Shown: in pieces, positions 18,009-25,937 of the stretch
How the letters are laid out: the number at the start of each line of letters is the position of its first letter
Position numbering within the stretch: position 1 is the first letter of the stretch
Assembly (NCBI GenBank): GCA_012513855.1
Contig: JAAZBK010000327.1
Coordinates: 1-35,221 of the forward strand
Direction of reading: 5' to 3'
Length of the DNA stretch: 35,221 bases
From: Acidimicrobiales bacterium
GTDB taxonomy: Bacteria > Actinomycetota > Acidimicrobiia > Acidimicrobiales > Iamiaceae
Made by a program: the position numbers and the translations under genes
The notes under the pieces: generated by a model
What the model saw: only the letters and a program-made list of their open reading frames with translations
What the model was told of the DNA's origin: nothing
Databases searched by the model: none

Positions 18009-18869
18009 ATGAGAGTGCGCTCACTTGCCTACCTCCGACTGGGTTCGCCCGACGTCGACGCCTGGCGGGTCTTCGCCGGCGACTTCCTCGGGTTGATGCC
18101 CGTCGACGGCGGCAACTCCGACGCCGCGTACTTCCGCATGGACGACTTCCCCGCTCGCCTCGTCGTGGAGCCGTCAGCTGAGGCCGCGGCAACCGCCATC
18201 GGCTTCGAGGTCATGGACCGGCGGGAGCTGGCCGCCCTTGCCGAGGCCGTCAGCGCGCACGGCATCGAGGTGGTCGCGGGTACGCCGGAAGAGTGCGTCG
18301 AGCGACAGGTCACCGGCTTCGTCCGCTTCGCCGATCCCGGCGGAAACCCCATCGAGCTCGCCTACGGGCCGATCCTCCAGCACGATCCCGTGCAGACCCC
18401 CAACGTGTCGGGCTTCGTCACGGGTGGCCTCGGTCTCGGTCACGTGATCGTGAGCGCGGAGGACGGAGAGGCCCAGTACGACTTCTACACCGGCGTCCTC
18501 GGATTCGTGGAGCGCAACACCATGGCCGGCGGCCGGGTGGTGTTCATGGGTTGCAACCCCCGTCACCACACGCTCGGCATCAACACCCGCCGGGGTCCGG
18601 GGCGGCTCATGCACCTCATGTTGGAGGTGGCCACGCTCGACGACGTCGGACGCGGCCTGGATCGTGCCCACCGCCTGAAGATCCCGATGATGCACACGCT
18701 GGGCAAGCACACCAACGACCGCATGGTGTCGTTCTACGTGTACTCACCGGAGAACTACGCCATCGAGTACGGCTGGGACGGCCTCCTGGTGGAGGACGAG
18801 GTTCCCACCTATGAGATCTCCGCCGGCGCCTTCTGGGGCCACAGGTTCACGCCCCCGCCGGAGCGGTGA
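18009..18869 (+). CDS. Type I extradiol (VOC) dioxygenase, BphC/HsaC-like
   Basis: GLGHVIVSAED...NPRHHTLGIN...RLMHLMLEVATLDDVGRGLDRA...VSFYVYSPENYAIEYGWDG, consistent with the His/His/Glu metal site. Confidence 0.9.
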   Translation: MRVRSLAYLRLGSPDVDAWRVFAGDFLGLMPVDGGNSDAAYFRMDDFPARLVVEPSAEAAATAIGFEVMDRRELAALAEAVSAHGIEVVAGTPEECVERQVTGFVRFADPGGNPIELAYGPILQHDPVQTPNVSGFVTGGLGLGHVIVSAEDGEAQYDFYTGVLGFVERNTMAGGRVVFMGCNPRHHTLGINTRRGPGRLMHLMLEVATLDDVGRGLDRAHRLKIPMMHTLGKHTNDRMVSFYVYSPENYAIEYGWDGLLVEDEVPTYEISAGAFWGHRFTPPPER

Positions 18870-19672
18870 CCGTCGCCGTGCCCGCCACCGACGTGACGCC
18901 CGCCCACGAGGAAGCCGCCGCCCGCCTGATAGAAGCGGAGCGCAGCGGCGTCCCCTGCGCGCCGCTGCGAGAGCTGATACCGCACGGCACCATCGACGAC
19001 GGCTACGTCGTCCAGCAACGGGTGATCGACCTCACCAGGGCCGGACAACGGCGGGTCGGCCGCAAGATCGGCCTCACCTCGCCCGCGGTGCAGACCCAGA
19101 TGGGCGTGGACACCCCCGACTTCGGTGTCCTGCTGGCCGACATGGCCTACGGCGACGACGACCCGATCCCGGCCACCCGGCTCCTCCAACCCCGCGTCGA
19201 GGCAGAGGTGGCGTTCGTGCTCGGGAGCGACCTGCCCGAGCGGCCGGTGGTGGCCGCCGACGTGCTGCGGGCCACCGAGTTCGTGGTGGCCGCCATCGAG
19301 GTGGTCGACAGCCGCATCGCCGACTGGGACATCTCGATCTTCGACACCGTCGCCGACAACGCCTCGTCGGGCGTGTTCGCGCTGGGGGGAGCACCCCGCC
19401 TGCTCACCGACGTCGACCTGAGCGCGGTGGAGATGACGCTCACGTCGGACGGGGAGACGTTGAGCACCGGCTCCGGGTCGGCTTGCCTGGGCCACCCGGT
19501 CAACGCGGTGGTGTGGCTGGCCAACGTGGTGGCCGAGCGCGGCGAGCCGCTCCAGGCCGGTGAGGTGATCCTGTCGGGAGCGCTCGGACCTCTGGTGCCC
19601 GTGCAGCGGGGGAAGACCTACGAGGCCACGTTCACCGGGCTCGGCACGGTGCGGGCCCGGTTCGACGCCTGA
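18866..19672 (+). CDS. 2-keto-4-pentenoate hydratase family (DmpE/HsaE-like)
   Basis: VGRKIGLTSPAVQTQMGVDTPDFGVL...RVEAEVAFVLG...EVVDSRIADWDISIFDTVADNASSGVF; GTGA coupling to the dioxygenase. Confidence 0.92.
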   Translation: MTVAVPATDVTPAHEEAAARLIEAERSGVPCAPLRELIPHGTIDDGYVVQQRVIDLTRAGQRRVGRKIGLTSPAVQTQMGVDTPDFGVLLADMAYGDDDPIPATRLLQPRVEAEVAFVLGSDLPERPVVAADVLRATEFVVAAIEVVDSRIADWDISIFDTVADNASSGVFALGGAPRLLTDVDLSAVEMTLTSDGETLSTGSGSACLGHPVNAVVWLANVVAERGEPLQAGEVILSGALGPLVPVQRGKTYEATFTGLGTVRARFDA

Positions 19673-20463
19673 CGGCCCTTCGGGTCGAAGCGCTCGTTCC
19701 AGATGTTGGCCGCGGTGAGCTGGACCGCGTTGGCCAGCTCGGTCAAGGAGATCTTGGAGACCGGTCCGGTGACCGACACCGCGCCGATGGCCCGACCTGC
19801 GTTGCGGATCGGCGCGGCGACGCAGGCCACCCCCTCGTAGGCCTCCTGGACGTCGAACGCCACGCCCGTGGCACGCACCCGCTCCAACGCCTCTCGCAGC
19901 TCATCCGACGAGGTGATGGTGGTGGCCGTGAGCTTCGGCATCTCCGACTCGAGGATGCGCTCGGTGGCCAGCTCGTCGAAGGCGAGCATGGCCTTGCCGA
20001 GACCGGTGCAGTATGCGGGCATCCGCGCCCCGGGATGGGTGGGCAGCCGGTACGGACCGACCACGATGCGCTCCAGGTAGACCACCTCGTCGCCGTCGAG
20101 CACCCCGAGCTGGACCGCGTGCCCGGCCTTGTTGGCCAGGGCGTGCAGGTGGGGGAGCGCCGCTTCGCGGAGCTGGCTGTGGCCCACGGCCAGGCCGCCC
20201 AGCTCGAACAGGCGGATCCCCACCCGGTAGCCCCGGTAGTCGCGCTCCAACCAACCCAGCTCGCGGAGCTGCTCGGCCAGCCGGTGGGCGGTCGACTTCG
20301 GGAGCCCCGATCGCCGGCTCAGCTCCACCAGCGTGAGCACCGAGGCGTCGCCGTCGAAGGAGTCCATGATGGCCGCGATGCGCCCGACCAGCGAGCGGCC
20401 CTCCTCGGCTGCCTTCACGACCTTGCGGTTGCCGGCGGTGTCCTGTGGTGAGCGCGTGACCAT
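19618..20463 (-). CDS. IclR family transcriptional regulator
   Basis: VLTLVELSRRSGLPKSTAHRLAEQLRELGWLERD...; start MVTRSPQ at 20463 preceded by GAAGGGGG. Confidence 0.9.
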   Translation of the reverse strand: MVTRSPQDTAGNRKVVKAAEEGRSLVGRIAAIMDSFDGDASVLTLVELSRRSGLPKSTAHRLAEQLRELGWLERDYRGYRVGIRLFELGGLAVGHSQLREAALPHLHALANKAGHAVQLGVLDGDEVVYLERIVVGPYRLPTHPGARMPAYCTGLGKAMLAFDELATERILESEMPKLTATTITSSDELREALERVRATGVAFDVQEAYEGVACVAAPIRNAGRAIGAVSVTGPVSKISLTELANAVQLTAANIWNERFDPKGRQASNRARTVPSPVNVAS

Positions 20464-20553
20464 GTCACAACCCCCTTCTCGTCCTGCGAGAAGCACGTTA
20501 TCACGATCGGCCGCCGGTGCCAGTGGGTGGGACACCAGCCCCGCAATCCCAAG

Positions 20554-20600
20554 AGGTGTGAGTACTTCGGTCGAATAATCAGACCAAGGTGCTCACACCT
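20554..20600. repeat. 47-nt imperfect palindrome/hairpin (19-bp stem, 9-nt loop)
   Basis: AGGTGTGAGTACTTCGGTC-GAATAATCA-GACCAAGGTGCTCACACCT; one mismatch and two G-T pairs; between the VOC stop and the IclR start, no T-tract. Confidence 0.85.
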
Positions 20601-20617
20601 GCCCGGGTTCGGGGTCG

Positions 20618-21145
20618 TCAGCGGGCGTTCGACTCGGCTTCCAGCTTGGCCAGGTAGGCCTCGAAGCCCGGTTGCAGTTCCATCACCTCGACGTGGTGGC
20701 CGAGCTCGGCGCTGAGGTCGACGTAGCCGAAGCGGATCGCCCCGTTGTCTCCGTGCAGCTCCCACCTGCGCCCGACCTGCTCGATGAGGGCGGTGGCCTC
20801 GTCGAAGTCGTCGACCCTCACACCGATGTGGTGGAAGGTGGCCGGCGCACCGGGCCGGATCGCACCCCGGTAGATGTCGACCGCGCCGCTCACCGGTTGG
20901 ATGATCTCCAGGTTGGTGGGACCCGCGTTGACGAGCGCGACGTCGATCACCCACTCGTCGACCACCTTCCCGTCGACGTGGGCGACGCCGCCCAGCGACG
21001 ACTTGTAGCGGGTGTGGCAGCTCGTCGTGCCGAGCGTTCCCTCGAACCAGGCGACCGCTGCGTCGATGTCGTCGGTGACGTAGGCGAGCTGGATGACGTC
21101 GCGGAGCAGATCGCTGAGCGAGTGGAGTCCCCGCGCCTCTGCCAT
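20618..21145 (-). CDS. VOC family protein
   Basis: VIQLAYVTDDIDAAVAWFEGTLGTTSCHT...TFHHIGVRVDDFDEATALIEQVG...GHHVEVMEL. Confidence 0.82.
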   Translation of the reverse strand: MAEARGLHSLSDLLRDVIQLAYVTDDIDAAVAWFEGTLGTTSCHTRYKSSLGGVAHVDGKVVDEWVIDVALVNAGPTNLEIIQPVSGAVDIYRGAIRPGAPATFHHIGVRVDDFDEATALIEQVGRRWELHGDNGAIRFGYVDLSAELGHHVEVMELQPGFEAYLAKLEAESNAR

Positions 21146-22569
21146 CAGTCCCAGAGGTAGCGGTCGGCCACCCGGTGGTGGTTCCAGATGGTCATCTCCT
21201 GCTCGGTGCTGAGCCGGTGACCGTCGAAGCTCGGGGAGTGCATGCCCACCGTGATGTTCTCGGTGTTGTCGAGGTCCTGGGTGAGGATCCGGCCGAGGTC
21301 GCCCTGGCGGTAGTCCTCGTGGAACTCGGGGACCACGTCGATCTTCTTGTCGTAGTCGGCCACGGGGACCTGCTCGAGGCACATGACCTCGAACAGCGAG
21401 CTGTCGGGGTCCATCCCGTTGGGTCGGGCCCGGTAGACCAGCGACGAGCCCTGGTTGGGCAGCACGATCATGTTGGGGAAGATGTGCCAGGCGGTGCCGG
21501 CGGCGGCCCACTGCTTGGGCTCGATCTCGGCCCAGTCGAGGCCCTCGTCGATGGCGAGCTGGCGGTAGATCTCCAGGTGGACCTGACCGGCGCTCTTTCC
21601 CTCCGGCAGCTCGGTCTCCCGCAGGATCTGCGCGGCGCGGACGCTGCGCTCGGTCTCCAGCGCTCGCAGCTCCTCGTAGATGTACTCCACCGCGTTGGCG
21701 ATGCCGGCCCGAGGGTCGTCGCCGCCTGCTCCCGGGCGTCGGGCGGGGTCCTTGTCGAGGCGGTTGGACTGCTTCCGCTTCACTCCCAGGCTCTGGTACA
21801 TGGAGTGGCGCTCGTAGACCGAGGTGGGCGACCAGGCCCGGATGTCGATCTCCTTCATGGTGGCCGGGTTGAGGTTGTCTCGAGTCGACCGGTTCAGCTG
21901 CGGGTGGGTTCCGGGGATGTGGTAGCCCTCGAGGAACCCGTCGAGCACCGTCTTCCAGTTGCAGTGGGCGATGGTGCTCTTGAACCAGCGGATCCGCATG
22001 TTCCCGAGACCGAACGGCGACACCACGTCGGGGATGGGCGACAGGTACTCCAGGAGCGGCGGGGCCTCGTCGTCCATGCAGATGAACACGAAGCCCTCCC
22101 ACTGCTCGCAGCGGACGGGCTGGAGGCCGAGGTCCTCCTCGGAGCGGGGAACGAACTCCTCGGCGTCGAGCTGGAGCTTGATGGAGCCGTCGAGGTTCCA
22201 GCGCCACCCGTGGAACGGGCAGATGATCGAGCCCACCCGGCCCCGGTCGGTGGCCAGCCGGGTGCCGCGGTGGCGACAGGCGTTGTGGTACGCCCGGATC
22301 GACTCCTTGGACTCGCGGACCACCAGCACCGACCGGTCGCCGATGCGGTACTCGACGTAGTTGCCGACGCTCGGCAGCTCCTCGAGCCGGCAGGCCATGA
22401 GCCACGTGCGGGGGAACACGAGGTCCAGCTCCCGCTTCATGAAGTCGAGGTCGAGGTACCGGCCCTTGGGCACGAACGCAGGGCCCAGTCGGTACTGCTC
22501 GGGGACCCGCTCAGGCGGTACGTCGCCCTCGAAGGATGGTGACGCTTGCTCCAACGACACATCGGCCAT
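21145..22569 (-). CDS. Rieske [2Fe-2S] aromatic ring-hydroxylating oxygenase alpha subunit
   Basis: CRHRGTRLATDRGRVGSIICPFHGW (CxH...CxxH) and mononuclear iron region DGFLEGYHIPGTHP; SD GGAG before ATG. Confidence 0.93.
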   Translation of the reverse strand: MADVSLEQASPSFEGDVPPERVPEQYRLGPAFVPKGRYLDLDFMKRELDLVFPRTWLMACRLEELPSVGNYVEYRIGDRSVLVVRESKESIRAYHNACRHRGTRLATDRGRVGSIICPFHGWRWNLDGSIKLQLDAEEFVPRSEEDLGLQPVRCEQWEGFVFICMDDEAPPLLEYLSPIPDVVSPFGLGNMRIRWFKSTIAHCNWKTVLDGFLEGYHIPGTHPQLNRSTRDNLNPATMKEIDIRAWSPTSVYERHSMYQSLGVKRKQSNRLDKDPARRPGAGGDDPRAGIANAVEYIYEELRALETERSVRAAQILRETELPEGKSAGQVHLEIYRQLAIDEGLDWAEIEPKQWAAAGTAWHIFPNMIVLPNQGSSLVYRARPNGMDPDSSLFEVMCLEQVPVADYDKKIDVVPEFHEDYRQGDLGRILTQDLDNTENITVGMHSPSFDGHRLSTEQEMTIWNHHRVADRYLWD

Positions 22570-22680
22570 GGCTATCTCCTAACCCCGAACCCATGAGGGG
22601 TCAACAACCCGTCTCACCGGCCGGGATCAGGTGGGGGATCGTCGGGCGGGGCGGTCTCGCCCGCCCTAGCTTCGCGGTCC

Positions 22681-23232
22681 ATGGCCGGCGAAGCGCTCGA
22701 TCCCCACGAGGTCGCGGCGCTGCGCGCGCTGCTCGACCGGCAGGCCATCGTCGACTGCGTGAACCGCTACGCCCGCGGCGTCGACCGCGACGACGCCGAG
22801 CTGATCGGCTCCGCCTACCACCCTGATGCCGTCGAGGACCACGGAGCCTTCATCGGCGGCGTCGACGACCTGGTGCCGTTCCTGGCCATGGCCCACCGGC
22901 CGTTCGACGGCTACCAGCGCTTCGTCACCAACTTCAGCATCGACGTGGCCGAGTCGGGCGACGAGGCCCACGCCGAGAGCTACTACCTCTGCATCCTCCG
23001 CCGCGACGAGAAGGGCAAGCTCCTCGCCAACGGCGGCCGCTACGTCGACCGGCTCGCCAAGCGCGACGGCGAATGGCGGATCGCGCGGCGGGTGGTGGTG
23101 ATGGAGTGGGAGGGCACGATCGAGGGCGGCGCCCCCCGCTTCGACCTCAACGTGCCCGCTCGCCGCGACCGCGACGACGTGTCCTACCAGCGCCCGCTCG
23201 AGGTCGTCCGCGAGAACCGCTCGCCGATGTAG
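22681..23232 (+). CDS. SnoaL-like (NTF2-fold) protein
   Basis: LLDRQAIVDCVNRYARGVDRDDAELIGSAYHPDAVEDHGAFIGGVDDLVPFL... Confidence 0.8.
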   Translation: MAGEALDPHEVAALRALLDRQAIVDCVNRYARGVDRDDAELIGSAYHPDAVEDHGAFIGGVDDLVPFLAMAHRPFDGYQRFVTNFSIDVAESGDEAHAESYYLCILRRDEKGKLLANGGRYVDRLAKRDGEWRIARRVVVMEWEGTIEGGAPRFDLNVPARRDRDDVSYQRPLEVVRENRSPM

Positions 23233-23281
23233 GACGCTCACCCCGTCGTCCCCGTCATCCCCCCATCGTGTGGGCAATCGC

Positions 23282-23390
23282 GTGGGCAGCGGACGGGCTC
23301 GTAGACCTCGTCCTGCCCATGCGTCGGTGAGGCCGCCATCGTGTGGGCAGCGGACGGGCTCGTAGACCTCGTCCTGCCCATGCGTCGGTG
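23282..23390. repeat. Two identical 48-bp direct repeats (23282-23329 and 23343-23390), period 61 bp
   Basis: GTGGGCAGCGGACGGGCTCGTAGACCTCGTCCTGCCCATGCGTCGGTG twice, each with an internal TGGGCAG...CTGCCCA inverted repeat. Confidence 0.92.
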
Positions 23391-23469
23391 GGTTGCGGGC
23401 TGGGAGCGCCGCGGAGGCGCGAGCCCGCCGAAGGGGTGAGCGCTGTTCCGGTCTGCGGAACGGCGGGCC

Positions 23470-23485
23470 CGGTGCCCGGGCACCG
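23470..23485. promoter_or_regulatory. 16-bp perfect palindrome at the expected -35 position of the C-C hydrolase gene
   Basis: CGGTGCCCGGGCACCG, followed by TAGCTT at 23502-23507. Confidence 0.5.
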
Positions 23486-23505
23486 ACCGGCAGTCGGGCG
23501 GTAGC

Positions 23506-24387
23506 TTGCGGCCCATCAGCACCGAGACCGACATCCAGAACGATCCCGAGTACGCCGCCACCAGCCGCACGGTCGAAACCCCGGTGGGTGAGCTGCACTA
23601 CCACGAGGCGGGCGACGGTCCGCCGCTGCTGCTCCTGCACGGCAGCGGCCCCGGCGTGAGCGCTTGGTCGAACTTCCGGGGCAACCTCGCCGCCTTCGCG
23701 GCCGGCTACCGGACGCTTGCACTCGACTTCCCGGGCTTCGGCGTGAGCGCCTCGTGCGATGGCAGCCCGCTGGCCGCGGCGGCCCCGGCCGTCACGGCCT
23801 TCCTCGACGCGCTCGGGTTGGAGTCGGTGGCCATCGTCGGCAACTCGATGGGTGGCAACGTCGCCTCCCAGGTCGCCGCGGCCCACCCCGACCGGGTCAG
23901 CCGGCTGGTCACCATCGGCGGTGTCGGCACTGCCCTCTTCGCCACCAGCCCGTCGGAGGGGGTGAAGCTCCTGGTCCAGTTCGTCGAGGACCCCACCCGC
24001 GAGCGCCTGGTCACGTGGATGGAGTCGATGGTGTTCGACCCGTCGATCCTCACCGAGGAGTTCGTCGAACTGCGGTGGCAGGTGGCGAGCAAGCCCGAGG
24101 CCCTGGCCGACGTGAAGCGCATGTTCAACTCCAAGGTCCTCGGCATGATGCGCCGCGCCCCGCTGGCCGCTCCCGACCAGGTGGCCACGCTGGCCAAGAT
24201 CAAGGCGCCCACCCTCATCACCTGGGGTCGTGACGACCGCGTCACCCCGCTCGACTCGATGCTGGTTCCCATGCGGGTGATCCGGAACTGCGAGCTCCAC
24301 GTGTTCCCCGACTGCGGGCACTGGGCCATGATCGAGCGCAAGGCCGAGTTCGAGCGGGTGACCCTCGAGTTCCTGGGTCGGCCGTGA
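23506..24387 (+). CDS. Alpha/beta hydrolase, meta-cleavage product (C-C bond) hydrolase type (HsaD/BphD/MhpC)
   Basis: LHYHEAGDGPPLLLLHGSGPGVSAWSNFRGNL, GNSMGG, DDRVTP, FPDCGHWAMIE. Start codon uncertain (TTG 23506, or ATC 23515). Confidence 0.88.
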   Translation: MRPISTETDIQNDPEYAATSRTVETPVGELHYHEAGDGPPLLLLHGSGPGVSAWSNFRGNLAAFAAGYRTLALDFPGFGVSASCDGSPLAAAAPAVTAFLDALGLESVAIVGNSMGGNVASQVAAAHPDRVSRLVTIGGVGTALFATSPSEGVKLLVQFVEDPTRERLVTWMESMVFDPSILTEEFVELRWQVASKPEALADVKRMFNSKVLGMMRRAPLAAPDQVATLAKIKAPTLITWGRDDRVTPLDSMLVPMRVIRNCELHVFPDCGHWAMIERKAEFERVTLEFLGRP

Positions 24388-25157
24388 CCGGCAGCGCAGC
24401 GGGCCGTCGGGTCGTCGCCATCCTGGGAGCCGGCGGAGCGCTGGGAGCGGCCATCACCGCCCGCCTCGCCGCCGAACCGGACACCGATCTGGTGTTGAGC
24501 GACCTGAGCGAGGCATCTCTCGCTGCCACGGTCGCCGGGATCGGCGCTGGCGATGGCTCCGGCGCTGGCGACAGTGCGGTCGAGACGGTGCTGGCCGACG
24601 TGAGCCGGTTCGAGCAGGTGGAGGAGGTCGTCGCCCGGGCGGTCAAGCGCTTCGGCCGGCTCGATGTGGTGATAAGCAACGCCGGGGTGCTGTCGCCCAA
24701 CGGGCGGATCCACAACCTGTCGACCGACGACTGGGAGCGGGCCTTCTCGGTCAACGTCATGGGCGCGGTCAACGCGGTGAAGGCGGCGGTCGCCGTGATG
24801 CGGCCCCAGGGCGGCGGGTCGATCGTGCTCACCGCGTCGGTGTCGGGCATGACCGCGTGGAGCCACGCCGCGCCGTACTGCGTCACCAAGGCCGGTGTGA
24901 TCCAACTCGCCAAGGTGGCCGCGGTCGAGTACGCCCGCGATGACATCCGCGTCAACTGCGTCTGCCCCGGCACCTTCCGCTCGGCGATCCACGACGACCT
25001 GCCCGAAGGAGCGCTCGATCCGGTGGCCGCCCGCCACCCGTTGGGCCTGGGCCAGGCCACCGACGTGGCCGGTGCCTACGCGTACCTGGCCAGCGATGCC
25101 GCCCGGTGGACCACCGGCAGCGCACTGGTGGTAGACGGCGGCTACTCGGCCCCCTAG
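24384..25157 (+). CDS. Short-chain dehydrogenase/reductase
   Basis: ILGAGGALGAAITARLA (variant Rossmann motif), SNAG, YCVTKAGVIQLAK; GTGA coupling to the hydrolase. Confidence 0.88.
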   Translation: MTGSAAGRRVVAILGAGGALGAAITARLAAEPDTDLVLSDLSEASLAATVAGIGAGDGSGAGDSAVETVLADVSRFEQVEEVVARAVKRFGRLDVVISNAGVLSPNGRIHNLSTDDWERAFSVNVMGAVNAVKAAVAVMRPQGGGSIVLTASVSGMTAWSHAAPYCVTKAGVIQLAKVAAVEYARDDIRVNCVCPGTFRSAIHDDLPEGALDPVAARHPLGLGQATDVAGAYAYLASDAARWTTGSALVVDGGYSAP

Positions 25158-25171
25158 GCCAGAAGGTCGCT

Positions 25172-25609
25172 TCAGCTCACCGTGCGAACCCTGATCCCGA
25201 AGGCTGAGGCGGCGGCTAGGAGCGGATCGTTCTGATCCTCCTCTGCGAGGCAGATGTCCGCAGCCAGGTGCCGCGCGGCGGCGAGCGCTTCGAGCGACAG
25301 CAGGTTGAGGCGTACTCCGTCTGCGATGAGCTCACCCATGGCCCACCCCAGAGATCGGAGAGACAAGAGCTCGATGGCCTCGGGAAGTTCGATGACGGCC
25401 CCGACGACGCGAGCCGCCACCGGGTCATCGACCTCGCCCAGCCGCCGCGACATCGAGCCGATCACGCCGTCCTGGTTCAGTACCCGGCACAAGCGGTGGT
25501 ACCAGAGGCCCGTGGTGGCAACCTTCGCGCTGGTGGGTCGGAGGGAGGCTGGCTCGTCGTCGAGGAGGATGCGCAGGAGGAGGTGGTCGTCGACGAGGAC
25601 GGTGGTCAA
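25172..25609 (-). CDS. PIN-domain-like toxin (VapC-like)
   Basis: 145 aa MTTVLVDDHLLLRILLDD...DICLAEEDQNDPLLAAASAFGIRVRTVS; TTGA overlap with an AbrB-type antitoxin. Confidence 0.7.
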   Translation of the reverse strand: MTTVLVDDHLLLRILLDDEPASLRPTSAKVATTGLWYHRLCRVLNQDGVIGSMSRRLGEVDDPVAARVVGAVIELPEAIELLSLRSLGWAMGELIADGVRLNLLSLEALAAARHLAADICLAEEDQNDPLLAAASAFGIRVRTVS

Positions 25610-25848
25610 GCCAGCTCCGGGTCCTGCTCGATCGCCGCGGCGGCCAGGCTGGGGTAGCCGCCGGCGTCGTCGACGGCCTGCTTCAGCAGGGCGCGCACGC
25701 CGCCGTCGACAGCCGGGATGATGACCACAGCGTCACCCAGGTCCACCACGTCGACGGCTCCGCCGTCGACGATGTCCCAGCGGCGGCGGGTTTCGGCCGG
25801 AAGTGCCATCTGTCCACGTTCGGAGACCTTGTGCGTGACGACGCCCAT
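25606..25848 (-). CDS. AbrB/MazE/SpoVT-type antitoxin
   Basis: 80 aa MGVVTHKVSERGQMALPAETRRRWDIVDGGAVDVVDLGDAVVIIPA, swapped-hairpin motif. Confidence 0.82.
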   Translation of the reverse strand: MGVVTHKVSERGQMALPAETRRRWDIVDGGAVDVVDLGDAVVIIPAVDGGVRALLKQAVDDAGGYPSLAAAAIEQDPELA

Positions 25849-25937
25849 GGCGGGAACCTTACAAGGCGTACAGGCAGGACTACAAGGTGCGGTCCGACCG
25901 CGGGCATCGGGCCGCGGACCCGACCGGATGCCGTCTC

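Noticed and set aside
23282-23390. CRISPR array
   Set aside because: Only two units with a 13-bp gap, internal hairpin and no cas genes.
22666-24321. 551-aa minus-strand ORF
   Set aside because: Antisense to SnoaL-like and hydrolase genes and reads through the 48-bp repeats.
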